Assembly: GCF_003594885.1 (NCBI RefSeq)
Contig: NZ_QZEZ01000005.1
Location: 124,001-188,000, forward strand
Direction: 5' to 3'
DNA: 64,000 nucleotides
Source: Vallicoccus soli
GTDB taxonomy: Bacteria; Actinomycetota; Actinomycetes; Motilibacterales; Motilibacteraceae
The position numbers and the translations under genes were made by a program. The notes beneath the pieces are model-generated. The model was not told the origin of the DNA, made no database searches, and saw only the letters and a list, made by a program, of their open reading frames with translations. Below are positions 54,834 through 64,000 of the stretch, in pieces. Numbering within the stretch: the stretch's first letter is position 1; every line of letters starts with the position of its first letter.

Positions 54834-54839
54834 GGGGTC

Positions 54840-55523
54840 GTGGCCGGTCCTGCGCCCGAGGGGCAGCGCGCCCGCCCGGGCCGCTACGCCCGGGCGGAGC
54901 GCGAGCGGCGGTGGGTGCTCGCCGCGCCGCCGTACGCCCTGCACGGGCCCGGCGTCCGGCGGATCGACCTGCGCGACCACTACGTCGAGGGCACCCGGCT
55001 GCGGCTGCGGCAGAGCACCGACCTCGGGACCGGGACGACCACCCTCAAGCTCGGGCAGAAGGTGCCGCTCGAGGGGGAGGGGCCCTCGTCGGTGGCGCAC
55101 ACGACGACGTACCTCTCGCCCCAGGAGTACGCCCTGCTGCGCCGCTCGCTGCCCGGGCGCGAGCTGCACAAGACGCGGCACCTGCTGGCCGTCGAGGGGG
55201 CCCGGGTGGCCGTCGACGTCTTCCACGGCGTCCTGCACGGGCTGGTGACGGCCGAGGTCGAGCTGGCCCCGGAGGCGTACGGGGCGTTCGTCCTGCCGCT
55301 GGAGGCCGCGCTCGTCGTGCGCGAGGTCACCGACGACCCGCGCTGGACCGGCGGGGCGCTCGCGGCCCTGGACCCGGCCGGCGCCGCCGCGCTCGTCGCG
55401 GACGGGCTGCGCCGCCCCCGGCGCCGGACGCCGCCGCGGGCGCCCCGGCAGACCGGCCGGCAGACCGGCGGGCGGGCCGGCGGGCGGGCCGGCGGGCGGG
55501 CCGGCGAGGGCCCCGACGGGTAG
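54840..55523 (+). CDS. CYTH-like domain protein
   Basis: A 227-residue protein resembling the CYTH/triphosphate-tunnel fold. The usual ExExK opening appears as [12 protein letters not shown] (E-R-E-R-R), followed by [18 protein letters not shown], where the Arg pairs would line the tunnel. [16 protein letters not shown] and [20 protein letters not shown] follow. The function could be triphosphatase or nucleotide binding; the changed Lys makes it uncertain. There is no CHAD domain. The last 25 residues come from a 12-base DNA repeat. The gene is single, between the peptidase and ahcY. Confidence 0.7.
   Translation: MAGPAPEGQRARPGRYARAERERRWVLAAPPYALHGPGVRRIDLRDHYVEGTRLRLRQSTDLGTGTTTLKLGQKVPLEGEGPSSVAHTTTYLSPQEYALLRRSLPGRELHKTRHLLAVEGARVAVDVFHGVLHGLVTAEVELAPEAYGAFVLPLEAALVVREVTDDPRWTGGALAALDPAGAAALVADGLRRPRRRTPPRAPRQTGRQTGGRAGGRAGGRAGEGPDG
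55446..55505 (+). repeat. five tandem 12-bp repeats in the 3' end of the CYTH-like gene
   Basis: Units 1-2 are CGGCAGACCGGC and units 3-5 are GGGCGGGCCGGC, each 12 bases, at 55446-55505. They encode a repeated RQTG / RAGG tail. The region probably expands and contracts by slippage. Confidence 0.8.
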
Positions 55524-55553
55524 CATCGGTGGGAGCGCTCGGCGTCACCGATG
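55524..55553 (+). terminator. 8-bp hairpin directly after the CYTH-like stop
   Basis: CATCGGTG (55524-55531) and CACCGATG (55546-55553) pair perfectly over a 14-base loop. There is no T-tract. It may end the CYTH-like transcript or form the start of an ahcY leader (about 130 bases to the ahcY GTG). Confidence 0.45.
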
Positions 55554-55678
55554 GGAGGCCCGGAGGGGCCGCGCCGGGCCGGTCGCCCCCGCACGCCCGC
55601 ACCCGGGCCGTCGCGGCGCGCGGCCCGCACGGGCCCGGGCCACCCCCGGGCACCCCATCGACCCGGAGGGACACCCAC

Positions 55679-57136
<1,458 letters not shown>

Positions 57137-57158
57137 CCACTGCTGACCACCGCCCGAG

Positions 57159-57189
57159 GCGGTCGCCGGGCCCCGCGCCCGGCGACCGC
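57159..57189. terminator. perfect 12-bp bidirectional hairpin between ahcY and the RDD gene
   Basis: GCGGTCGCCGGG (57159-57170) pairs with 57178-57189 over a seven-base loop. The right arm touches the RDD stop codon. It lacks a T-tract. Confidence 0.8.
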
Positions 57190-58080
57190 TCAGGAGGGCG
57201 GGGCGAAGCCGCCGGGCGCCGGCCGGTGCGCCGGGGGCTGCACCGGCGCCGGGCCCGGCTGCGGCGCGGGAGGCGCTGGAGGCGCGGGCGGTCCGTACGG
57301 TCCCGCGCTGCGGTACGGCACCGCGCCCTGCCCGCTCCCGCCCTGCCCGCCGCCGACCAGGGCGCGCCGGGTGCGCTCGGCGAGCACGGCGGACAGGTAC
57401 GCCGCCGGCGGCGTGCCGGGCGGCGGGTACGGCGCGACCCGCTCGGCGACGGCCCGGGCCAGGCGCAGGCCCACCTCCTCGCGGGGGCCGTCGGCGAGCT
57501 GGTGCCAGCGGGCGAGGTACTGCCGCGCGGCGAGGGCGAGGTCGTCGGGCAGCCGCGACAGGTCCAGGCCGCGGGCCCAGCCCTCGAGGCCGGGGGGCAT
57601 CTGCGCCGGCAGCGGCTCCTCGCCGCGGCCGACCCGCTCGCGGACCACGACCGTCCCGGCGAGCAGGTCCCCGACGCGCTTGCCGCGCTCGGAGGCCAGC
57701 GAGACGAGCGCGGCGGGCACGCCGGCGAGGCCGTACAGCTCGACGACCGCCACCACGCCGCGCACGAGCGCGTGCCGGAAGCGCACCGGCCCGCCGTCGT
57801 CGCGCACCACGCGCAGCCCCATCGCCGCCTTGCCGAGCGTGCGCCCGCGGGACAGCGTCTCCGCGACGACCGGGTAGCCGACGAGCACGGCCACGACGAC
57901 GACGAGGCTCAGCGCCGCCTCGAGCGCCGGGTCGGTCGCGACCCCGTACACCGCGAGCACGCCGCCGAGCAGCGCCGCGCCCTGCAGCAGCAGGTCGAGC
58001 GCCAGCGCCACGGCCCGGCTGGGCAGGCGGGCCACCCGCAGGTCGAGGGCGACCGCCTCGCCGGTGACCAGGTCGCTCAC
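57190..58080 (-). CDS. RDD-family membrane protein
   Basis: The 296-residue protein has an RDD domain in the first 160 residues. VARLPSRAVALALDLLLQG holds the Arg and the Asp of helix 1, and three or four hydrophobic segments follow. SRGRTLGKAAMGLRVVRDDGGP is the second conserved Arg/Asp-containing loop, followed by RFRHALVRGVV and KRVGDLLAGTVVV. A Pro/Gly/Ala-rich tail ends the chain. The function is not settled; some RDD proteins are sodium/proton transporters. It is divergent from SpoIIM with a 28-base gap, as in other actinobacterial MoxR clusters. Confidence 0.88.
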   Translation of the reverse strand: MSDLVTGEAVALDLRVARLPSRAVALALDLLLQGAALLGGVLAVYGVATDPALEAALSLVVVVAVLVGYPVVAETLSRGRTLGKAAMGLRVVRDDGGPVRFRHALVRGVVAVVELYGLAGVPAALVSLASERGKRVGDLLAGTVVVRERVGRGEEPLPAQMPPGLEGWARGLDLSRLPDDLALAARQYLARWHQLADGPREEVGLRLARAVAERVAPYPPPGTPPAAYLSAVLAERTRRALVGGGQGGSGQGAVPYRSAGPYGPPAPPAPPAPQPGPAPVQPPAHRPAPGGFAPPS

Positions 58081-58096
58081 GGCTCCACCACGGCCC

Positions 58097-58102
58097 TAGC
58101 CT
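58097..58102 (+). promoter_or_regulatory. TAGCCT -10 of the SpoIIM gene
   Basis: TAGCCT ends six bases before the GTG at 58109. No ribosome site is present. Confidence 0.6.
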
Positions 58103-58108
58103 GCCAGG

Positions 58109-59113
58109 GTGGACCTCGACGCGTACGTGGCGGTGCACCGCCGGGAGTGGGACCGGCTCGCCGAGCTGGTGTCCCGGCGGCGCCGGCTCGCCGGCGAGGA
58201 GGTCGACGAGCTGGTCGAGCTCTACCAGCGCACGGCGACGCACCTGTCGGTCGTGCGCTCCGCCGCGCCCGACGCCGCGCTGGTCGCGCGCCTGTCCACC
58301 CTCGTGGCCCGGGCCCGCTCGGCGGTGACGGGCGCGCACGCGCCCGCCTGGCGCGAGGTGCTGCGCTTCGTCCTCGTGGTGTTCCCCGCGGCGTGCTACC
58401 GGTCGATGCGCTGGTGGGTGCCCACGGCGCTCGCCTTCGTGCTCGTGTCCGCGGCGATCGCGGCGTGGGTCGCCTCGACGCCCGAGGTGCAGGCCGGCAT
58501 CGGCTCGCCGGCGGAGGTCCGCCAGCTCGTCGAGGAGGACTTCGAGGACTACTACTCGACCGACCCGGCCGGCTCGTTCGCCTTCCGCGTCTGGACGAAC
58601 AACGCCTGGGTTGCGGCGCTGTCGCTGGCCCTCGGCGCGCCGACGCTCGGGCTCGCGGTGCTGTGGCTGCTCCTGCAGAACGCCCTGAACGTCGCCGCGT
58701 CGGCGGGCCTCATGGCGGCGAACGACCGCCTGGGGCTCTTCTTCGGGCTGATCCTGCCGCACGGGCTGCTCGAGCTGACCGCCGTCTTCGTCGCGGCCGG
58801 CGCCGGGCTGCGGCTCGGCTGGACCGTCGTGTCGCCGGGGGAGCGGACGCGCTCGCGGGCCCTCGCCGAGGAGGGGCGCGCGGCCGCCGCCATCGGGCTC
58901 GGGCTCGTCGGCGTGCTGCTCGTGTCGGGCGTGGTCGAGGCGTTCGTGACGCCGTCCCCGCTGCCGACGTGGGCCAGGGTGGGGATCGGCGTGGTCGTCG
59001 AGGTGGCGTTCCTCGCGTACGTCGTCGTGCTCGGCCGCCGCGCCGTGCGCCGCGGCGAGACCGGCGACCTCGAGCGCGCCGAGGCGGGGGACGTGCTCCC
59101 CGCCGCCGGCTGA
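58109..59113 (+). CDS. stage II sporulation protein M (SpoIIM) family membrane protein
   Basis: A 334-residue protein. A helical cytoplasmic head has WDRLAELVSRRRRLAGEEVDELVELYQRTATHLS (parts conserved in the family), followed by five to six membrane helices. FFGLILPHGLLELTAVFVAAGAGLRLG is the most conserved SpoIIM segment, seen here at about residues 211-237. Actinobacteria without B. subtilis-like sporulation keep it next to RDD and MoxR genes. Its role there is unknown. It may assemble with the cluster's membrane proteins. A 17-bp perfect hairpin follows the stop by 12 bases. Confidence 0.9.
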   Translation: MDLDAYVAVHRREWDRLAELVSRRRRLAGEEVDELVELYQRTATHLSVVRSAAPDAALVARLSTLVARARSAVTGAHAPAWREVLRFVLVVFPAACYRSMRWWVPTALAFVLVSAAIAAWVASTPEVQAGIGSPAEVRQLVEEDFEDYYSTDPAGSFAFRVWTNNAWVAALSLALGAPTLGLAVLWLLLQNALNVAASAGLMAANDRLGLFFGLILPHGLLELTAVFVAAGAGLRLGWTVVSPGERTRSRALAEEGRAAAAIGLGLVGVLLVSGVVEAFVTPSPLPTWARVGIGVVVEVAFLAYVVVLGRRAVRRGETGDLERAEAGDVLPAAG

Positions 59114-59125
59114 GCCGACGACGCG

Positions 59126-59161
59126 AGCAGGGCCCGCACCCCGAGGGGTGCGGGCCCTGCT
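59126..59161. terminator. perfect 17-bp bidirectional hairpin
   Basis: The arms 59126-59142 and 59145-59161 are exactly complementary, with a two-base GA loop. It separates the convergent SpoIIM and IPT/TIG genes. No T-tract is found on either side. Confidence 0.85.
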
Positions 59162-59184
59162 GCCGTACGGGCGGGTGCCGGGGC

Positions 59185-60207
59185 TCAGCCCTGGGCGACG
59201 TACGTGTAGGTGCTGCCGGGCGTCACGACGCTGCTGACGGTGCCGGTCGTCACCTTGACGGTGCACGGGCCGTCGACGGCCGTGGTGGCCGACTTCGGCA
59301 CGGTGACGGTCATCGCGGTGGCGGTGGTGCCCGCCTTCACGGTCGCGGCGGTGCCGCAGACGGTGACGGTGGAGCCCGCGGTGAAGCCGGTGCCGGCGAT
59401 CTTGATGTCGTTGCCGCCGTTGGACGGGCCGAAGGCCGGGGTGACGGTGATGGTGTTGCCGGCGTAGGAGAAGTCGGTGTCGGCGACGGAGAACGTCTTG
59501 GTGACGCCACCGCTGGTGACCGAGAGCGCGACCGCCCCCGCCGCGTGCGGGCCCACCTTGCCGGTGAAGGAGGCGCCACCGCTGGCCATGACGATCCCCG
59601 TGAGCGGGACGCCACCGAGGGTGGCCGCGAGCGGGGTGGCCGTGGTGTTGACGAACGGCGTGCTGCCGGCGGTGACCTTCACCGTCGTGCCGCCGCCCAC
59701 GGGCGCGGTGATGACCTGCTCGCTCTGCGCGTGGGCGCTCGTGTTGGCCTGGATGACCGGGTGCGTCGTCGCCTTGGCGCTGATCGTCGGTGCGGCCACG
59801 AAGTTCAGCTTGTGCGCGGCCGCGACGGTGGCGGTGGCGCTGTTCGGGGTGGAGGCGACGAGCGTGGCGCCCTGGTCGTCCTTGAGCGTGACGACGGCGT
59901 TGGTGCCCGCGGCGCAGTCGGCGGCGGTCTTGAGCAGCAGGCTGGTGGGGCTGCTCACGATGTAGACGGGGTCGGTGGTGCAGCCCGTGACCGAGACGTC
60001 GGCGATGACGTCCTCGGAGAAGCCGGTGCCCGTGACGGTGATGATCTGGTTCGCGGTCAGCGCGGCGACGAGGTGCGGCGCGACCGAGGTGATCGTGGGG
60101 GCGGCGGCGGTGGCCGAGCCCGTGCCGAGGGCGAGACCGCCGGCCAGGGCGGAGACGGCGACGGCGGTGCTGAGCGCGGCGCGGCCGGCGCGGCGGGGGG
60201 AGAGCAT
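59185..60207 (-). CDS. secreted IPT/TIG-domain protein
   Basis: A 340-residue exported protein. A signal peptide (MLSPRRAGRAALSTAVAVSALAGG...) ends near residue 36 at ATAA. Two clear IPT/TIG immunoglobulin-like domains are seen: PTITSVAPHLVAALTANQII with VTGTGFSEDV near the N-terminus, and VTPAFGPSNGGNDIKIAGTGF with STVTVCGTAATV near the C-terminus. The middle is Thr/Val/Ala-rich. There is no catalytic motif, so binding or adhesion is more likely. The ATG has GGAG upstream. It sits inside the conserved RDD-SpoIIM / DUF58-MoxR cluster, split off by the strong hairpin, so it looks inserted. Confidence 0.85.
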   Translation of the reverse strand: MLSPRRAGRAALSTAVAVSALAGGLALGTGSATAAAPTITSVAPHLVAALTANQIITVTGTGFSEDVIADVSVTGCTTDPVYIVSSPTSLLLKTAADCAAGTNAVVTLKDDQGATLVASTPNSATATVAAAHKLNFVAAPTISAKATTHPVIQANTSAHAQSEQVITAPVGGGTTVKVTAGSTPFVNTTATPLAATLGGVPLTGIVMASGGASFTGKVGPHAAGAVALSVTSGGVTKTFSVADTDFSYAGNTITVTPAFGPSNGGNDIKIAGTGFTAGSTVTVCGTAATVKAGTTATAMTVTVPKSATTAVDGPCTVKVTTGTVSSVVTPGSTYTYVAQG

Positions 60208-60379
60208 GCGGGGGACTCCGTTCGATCGTCGAGAGGGGCTTCCGTGCCCCGGTGCGGCGGGGGCCGCTGCCCCACCCATCGACGCCCGCGCCGCGGGATG
60301 AAGGATTTCTGCCCGGTCCGATCGAGGAGCCGGTCGAGGGGCCCGGCCGAGCAGCCCGGTCGAGCAGATCGGCGGGGGG
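60208..60379 (-). promoter_or_regulatory. 172-base gap upstream of the IPT/TIG gene
   Basis: It holds a relatively A+T-rich spot (ATGAAGGATTTC at about 60298-60309) that might be the promoter, and several spaced CGGTCGAG-like words (about 60331-60365). No open reading frame of quality is seen. Confidence 0.35.
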
Positions 60380-61675
60380 TCAGAGGCGCCCGGCCGCCTT
60401 GAGGTCGAGGTAGCGGTCGACGAGCGCCGGGGGCAGCCGCTCCGGCGGGGCGTCGAGCACCTCGACGCCGCGGCGGCGCAGCAGCGCGCTCGTGCGGGCC
60501 CGGTCGAGCCGGGCGCGCTCGGCGGCCGCGGCGCCGTACACGGAGGCGGCGTCCCCCCGCGCGGCGGCGAGCTCCTCCACCCGCGGGTCGGCCACCGCCG
60601 CGACGAGCAGCTGGTGCCGCGCGGCGAGCCCGCCGAGCACGGGCAGCAGCCCCTCCTGGACCGGGGCGGGGTCCAGCCCGGTCAGCAGGACGACGAGGGA
60701 GCGGCGCCGGGCGCGGGCCAGGACGGCCGCCGAGAGCGCCCGCCAGTCGGCCTCGACGAGCTCGGCCTCCAGCGGCGCCATCGCCTGCACGAGCGCGGGC
60801 AGCAGCGCCGCGCCCGTCTCGCCCCGCACGTCCGCCCGCACCCGCCGGTCGAAGGCGAGCAGGTCGACCCGGTCGCCGGCCCGCGCGGCGAGCGCCGCGA
60901 GGAGCAGGGCGGCGTCGAGCGCGGCGTCCAGCCGCGGCGCGTCGCCGACCCGCCCGGCGGCCGTGCGCGAGGTGTCCAGGACGAGGAGCACGTGCCGGTC
61001 GCGCTCGGGCCGCCAGGTGCGCACCACGACCTCCCGGCGGCGCGCGGTCGCCCGCCAGTCGATCGAGCGCACGTCGTCGCCCTCGACCCAGTCGCGCAGC
61101 GCGTCGAACTCGGTGCCCTGGCCCCGCACGTTGACCGCCGTGCTGCCGTCGACCTCGCGCAGCCGGGCCAGCGCGGCCGGCAGGTGCCGGCGCGAGGCGA
61201 AGGGCGGCAGCACCCGCAGGCGCCACGGGACGTCGTGCGAGCCCTGGCGCCCGGCCAGCCCGAGGGGGCCGAGGGCGCGGACGGTGGTGCGGGCGGCGTA
61301 CCGGTCGCCGCGGCGGGTGGGGCGCAGGTGCGCCTCCACCGTCCGCACCTCGCCCGGGGGCACCCGCAGCCGGTGCCGCTGCGCCGCGGCGCCGGCGCTG
61401 GGCGGCCAGGCGTCGCGCAGCGCCCCGCGCACCGTCCGGTCGCCGTCGTTGCGCATCGCGAGCCGCACGACGGCGGGCTCGCCGAGGCGCACCGACGCGT
61501 CGCCCGAGCGGGCCAGGGCGAGCCGGCGCACGCTCGGCGCGAGCGCCACGTCGAGCAGGGCGAGCGCGACGACGAGCCCCGACACGACGAGGACGCCGGT
61601 CGCGGACGGCCAGGCGAGCGCGACGACGAGCACGCCGGCCAGCGCCAGCAGCCCCGCGCGCGCCGTCAGCGCCAC
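60380..61675 (-). CDS. DUF58-domain protein
   Basis: The 431-residue protein has two N-terminal membrane helices (about 8-42) and a DUF58/vWA-like part. The DUF58 signature is GTEFDALRDWVEGDDVRSIDWRATARRREVVVR, of which EFDALRDWVEGDDVRSIDW is the core. A vWA metal site DTSRTA follows in HVLLVLDTSRTAAG. DUF58 proteins pair with MoxR ATPases in possible chaperone or assembly complexes. The GTG lies 28 bases after the MoxR stop on the same strand. Confidence 0.93.
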   Translation of the reverse strand: MALTARAGLLALAGVLVVALAWPSATGVLVVSGLVVALALLDVALAPSVRRLALARSGDASVRLGEPAVVRLAMRNDGDRTVRGALRDAWPPSAGAAAQRHRLRVPPGEVRTVEAHLRPTRRGDRYAARTTVRALGPLGLAGRQGSHDVPWRLRVLPPFASRRHLPAALARLREVDGSTAVNVRGQGTEFDALRDWVEGDDVRSIDWRATARRREVVVRTWRPERDRHVLLVLDTSRTAAGRVGDAPRLDAALDAALLLAALAARAGDRVDLLAFDRRVRADVRGETGAALLPALVQAMAPLEAELVEADWRALSAAVLARARRRSLVVLLTGLDPAPVQEGLLPVLGGLAARHQLLVAAVADPRVEELAAARGDAASVYGAAAAERARLDRARTSALLRRRGVEVLDAPPERLPPALVDRYLDLKAAGRL

Positions 61676-61703
61676 GCCGCCGCCCCCCTCCCCGCGCGCC
61701 CGC

Positions 61704-62681
61704 TCAGCGCGGCACCGGCACCGCGGCGAGCAGGCCGTCGAGCACCGCGTCGGCGCTGACGCCCTCGAGCTCGGCCTCGGGGCGCAGCGCGAGCCGGTGC
61801 CGCAGCGCCGGCCGGGCCAGCGCCTGCACGTCGTCGGGGGTCACGAAGTCGCGCCCGGACAGCCACGCCCAGGCGCGCGCCGCCGCCACCAGCCCGGTCG
61901 CCCCGCGCGGGGACACGCCGAGCCGCAGCGCGGGCGAGGTGCGGGTCGCGCGGACCAGGTCGACGACGTACGCGAGCACCTCCGGCGCCACCTGCACCCG
62001 GGCGACCGCCGCCCGCCCCGCCGCGAGGTCCGCCGGGCCGGCCACCGCCCGGACCCCGGCCGCGGCGAGGTCGCGCGGGTCGAAGCCCGCGGCGTGCCGG
62101 CGCAGCACCTCGACCTCGTCGTCGCGGCCCGGCAGCGGCAGGACCAGCTTGAGCAGGAAGCGGTCGAGCTGGGCCTCGGGCAGGGGGTACGTCCCCTCGT
62201 ACTCCAGCGGGTTCTGGGTCGCCGCGACGACGAAGGGGTCCGGCAGCGGGCGCGCGAGCCCGTCCACCGTGACCTGGCGCTCCTCCATCGCCTCGAGCAG
62301 CGCGGACTGCGTCTTCGGCGGGGTGCGGTTCACCTCGTCGGCGAGCAGCAGGTTGGTGAAGACCGGTCCGGGGCGGAAGGTGAGGTCCGCGGAGCGGCCC
62401 TGGAGCACCAGCGACCCGGTGATGTCGCCCGGCATGAGGTCGGGGGTGAACTGCACGCGCTTGCTGTCCAGGTCGAGCGCCGCGGCGAGGGTGCGCACGA
62501 GGAGGGTCTTCGCCACCCCCGGCACGCCCTCGAGCAGGACGTGGCCGCGGCACAGCAGCGCCACGACGAGCCCGCTCACCGCGGCGTCCTGGCCCACGAC
62601 CGCCCGGGCCACCTCCGCGCGCAGCGCCACGAGCGCCTCGCGGGCGGGGTCGGGCGGGCGCTGGTCCGGCTGCTCGCTCAC
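61704..62681 (-). CDS. MoxR-family AAA+ ATPase
   Basis: A 325-residue ATPase that remodels or loads partner proteins. Walker A is EGVPGVAKTLLVRTL, Walker B is NLLLADEVNRTPPKTQSALL, the sensor region is FVVAATQNPLEYEGTYPLPEAQLDRFLL, and the C-terminal lid contains GVSPRGATGLVAAARAWA. These are the standard MoxR features. The GTG overlaps the DUF4350 stop by four bases (GTGA), consistent with an operon DUF4129-DUF4350-MoxR-DUF58. The substrate is unknown. Confidence 0.95.
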   Translation of the reverse strand: MSEQPDQRPPDPAREALVALRAEVARAVVGQDAAVSGLVVALLCRGHVLLEGVPGVAKTLLVRTLAAALDLDSKRVQFTPDLMPGDITGSLVLQGRSADLTFRPGPVFTNLLLADEVNRTPPKTQSALLEAMEERQVTVDGLARPLPDPFVVAATQNPLEYEGTYPLPEAQLDRFLLKLVLPLPGRDDEVEVLRRHAAGFDPRDLAAAGVRAVAGPADLAAGRAAVARVQVAPEVLAYVVDLVRATRTSPALRLGVSPRGATGLVAAARAWAWLSGRDFVTPDDVQALARPALRHRLALRPEAELEGVSADAVLDGLLAAVPVPR

Positions 62682-63886
62682 GTGCGGCGTACCTCCCTCT
62701 CCAGGGCGTCGAGCGCGTCGGCCAGCGACACCAGCGCGGCGTCACCGGCAGGGGGCGCACCGTACAGGAGGTCGCGGACCCCGGCCTCCGGGCGGCCGGA
62801 CCGGGCGGCGACCGCGGCCACGACGGCGTCCGGCGGGTCGGCGCGGCCCAGCGCGAGCGCCGCCCGCAGCCGCTCCAGCGCCGCCGCGCGCAGCGCCGAC
62901 GCCGCGGTCCCGCGGGCCCGGGAGCGGCGGTAGAGGCGGGCGCGGCCCTCGACCGCCTCGCTCGCGCGCACCACCACCGGCAGCGGCTCGGCGACGACGG
63001 GGCCGAGCCGGCGGGCCCGCCACAGCGCGAGGAGCGCGACGGCGACGCCGAGCTGCGCCAGGGCCGGCAGCACCCACCCGGGCAGCAGCTCGGTCAGCGG
63101 GCGCTGGGCGCCCTCCGGCAGGTCGCCCAGGGAGGGGAGGTACCAGACGAGGACCTCCTCGTCGCCGAGCAGGCCCAGCGCGAGCGCGGCGTTGCCGGCG
63201 TCGTCGAGGCGGTCGTTGGTCAGCGGGCGGGGGCCGCCGAGGACGCTCACCGTGCGGTCGGGGTCGTCGAGGACGGCCAGGCCCGCGCCGCCGTCCGCCG
63301 CCGGGTAGCACAGCGCCAGCGGCTGCCCCACGGGGCCGCCCCGCCCGTACGCCGCGCCGTCGACCTCGGCCGACCCGGCCCGCTGGGCGACCGGCAGCCC
63401 GCAGCCGGGGCCGCGCGCGTCCTCGCCGCCCTCCCCGACGACGGCGAGGCCCGGGGCGAGCAGGTCGAGGGCGGGGCCCGTGGGGGCGACGAGCACGAGG
63501 TCCGCGCCCGTGCGGCCGACCCGGCGCACCTGCTCGGCGGTGAGCAGGTCCGGCTGCGTGACGAGGACCGTCGTGGCCCCCCGCTCGCCCACGGCCCCGA
63601 CCGTGGCGCTCGTCGTGCGGGTCACCCGCACCTCGACGCCCTGCGCGCGCAGCAGCTCGGCGAGGGCGCGGCTGCCCGCGCGGTCGGTGGCGCCGGGGTC
63701 GAGCAGGCCCGCGGAGCCGCCGGTGCGCAGCAGCGCGAGCACCAGCGCGCCGAGGAGCACGAGGGCGGCGAGGAGCACCGGGCCCCGCGCCGCGCGCCAC
63801 ACGTCGCGGGCCGTCGGGTCGAGGCTCGTCGCCGGCCGCTCCGGGGCCGCCGCGCCCGCCGTGCCCGCCGTGCCTGCCGTGCTCAC
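62678..63886 (-). CDS. DUF4350-domain membrane protein
   Basis: A 402-residue protein with one helix near residues 36-54, an extracellular domain and a second helix near 268-288, then a cytoplasmic tail. TDRAGSRALAELLRAQGVEV and TTVLVTQPDLLTAEQV are typical DUF4350. LLPGWVLPALAQLGVAVALLALWRARRLGPVV, read in parts, is the second helix and the start of the tail. Ala/Gly/Thr repeats form the very N-terminus. It is coupled to MoxR and to the upstream gene by 4-base overlaps. The function is unknown. Confidence 0.9.
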   Translation of the reverse strand: MSTAGTAGTAGAAAPERPATSLDPTARDVWRAARGPVLLAALVLLGALVLALLRTGGSAGLLDPGATDRAGSRALAELLRAQGVEVRVTRTTSATVGAVGERGATTVLVTQPDLLTAEQVRRVGRTGADLVLVAPTGPALDLLAPGLAVVGEGGEDARGPGCGLPVAQRAGSAEVDGAAYGRGGPVGQPLALCYPAADGGAGLAVLDDPDRTVSVLGGPRPLTNDRLDDAGNAALALGLLGDEEVLVWYLPSLGDLPEGAQRPLTELLPGWVLPALAQLGVAVALLALWRARRLGPVVAEPLPVVVRASEAVEGRARLYRRSRARGTAASALRAAALERLRAALALGRADPPDAVVAAVAARSGRPEAGVRDLLYGAPPAGDAALVSLADALDALEREVRRT

Positions 63887-64000
63887 CGCGGCACCGCCGC
63901 CACGGGGCCGCGCGGGCGGCCCTCGCCGCCGCCCGGGCCCCCGGGCGCCCCCGGGCGGGTGGCGCGGACCCGCGCGTCGAGGTCGCGCAGGCGCGCGTCG
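63883..64000 (-). CDS. C-terminal end of a probable DUF4129-domain protein, cut by window edge
   Basis: Only 38 residues are visible: DARLRDLDARVRATRPG, then a Pro/Gly/Arg-rich tail ending VAAVPR. The stop overlaps the DUF4350 GTG by four bases. The position, just upstream of DUF4350-MoxR-DUF58, is where a DUF4129 protein is found in actinobacteria. The assignment rests on context, not on the domain itself. Confidence 0.6.
   Translation of the reverse strand, partial: DARLRDLDARVRATRPGAPGGPGGGEGRPRGPVAAVPR

Noticed and set aside
55524-55678. SAH riboswitch upstream of ahcY
   Set aside because: The conserved core sequence of that riboswitch could not be found; only a simple hairpin is present.

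Overview
The window is chromosomal DNA of a very G+C-rich actinomycete. Almost every third codon position is G or C, GTG starts are as common as ATG, and the family set is actinobacterial: WhiB, FbiA/FbiB for coenzyme F420, DUF3499, TIGR03089, DUF3105, LCP proteins, and a MoxR/DUF58/DUF4350/DUF4129 cluster. Genes are packed tightly. No gap exceeds about 280 bases, and many neighbours overlap by 4 bases (ATGA or GTGA). I see no tRNA, rRNA, CRISPR array, transposase or prophage. Genus-level placement is not possible by eye.

Region 1 (1-25 kb) is mostly cell-envelope glycopolymer assembly. It holds a truncated membrane O-acyltransferase, a GT2 glycosyltransferase, RmlB and RmlD, a GT1-type glycosyltransferase, and three LytR-CpsA-Psr (LCP) ligases, two of them an unusual multi-membrane-segment paralogue pair. 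An scoAB CoA-transferase pair sits between the LCP genes. TIGR03089, a 684-residue polytopic protein, a coupled pair of secreted peptidoglycan-targeting proteins (PGRP amidase and SpoIID) with matching C-terminal repeat modules, a GT4, a flippase-like LPG-synthase-type membrane protein, a methyltransferase, Gmd and mannose-1-phosphate guanylyltransferase follow. RmlA, RmlC and the GDP-fucose synthase are not in the window.

Region 2 (25-34 kb) is conserved actinobacterial core: a HhH-GPD DNA glycosylase, an SRPBCC protein, fbiB and fbiA, whiB, a zincin-like protein, DUF3499, a zinc-ribbon protein, phosphomannomutase, Trm112-like and SIS-domain proteins. From memory, the order from TIGR03089/LCP/RmlD through ManB, FbiBA and WhiB to phosphomannomutase, SIS and AhcY mirrors M. 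tuberculosis Rv3268 to Rv3248c, here interrupted by accessory genes.

Region 3 (34-55 kb) is accessory: a BrkB-family membrane protein, the large helicase HrpA, an MFS transporter coupled to a zinc alcohol dehydrogenase, polyphosphate kinase 2, a sulfotransferase/sulfatase/GH1 glucosidase group, a MarR regulator divergent from an MMPL transporter, a PIG-L deacetylase, small CBS, ABM and DUF2277 proteins, a double-GNAT protein, a DUF1349 protein and a secreted TAP-like peptidase.

Region 4 (55-64 kb) holds a CYTH-like protein, ahcY, an RDD protein, SpoIIM, a secreted IPT/TIG protein and the DUF58-MoxR-DUF4350-DUF4129 operon, cut by the window end.

Two regulatory patterns recur. At about two dozen starts a TAGGCT-like -10 element ends only 6-9 bases before the start codon, implying leaderless mRNAs. 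Long GC-rich hairpins without a T-tract lie between convergent genes.
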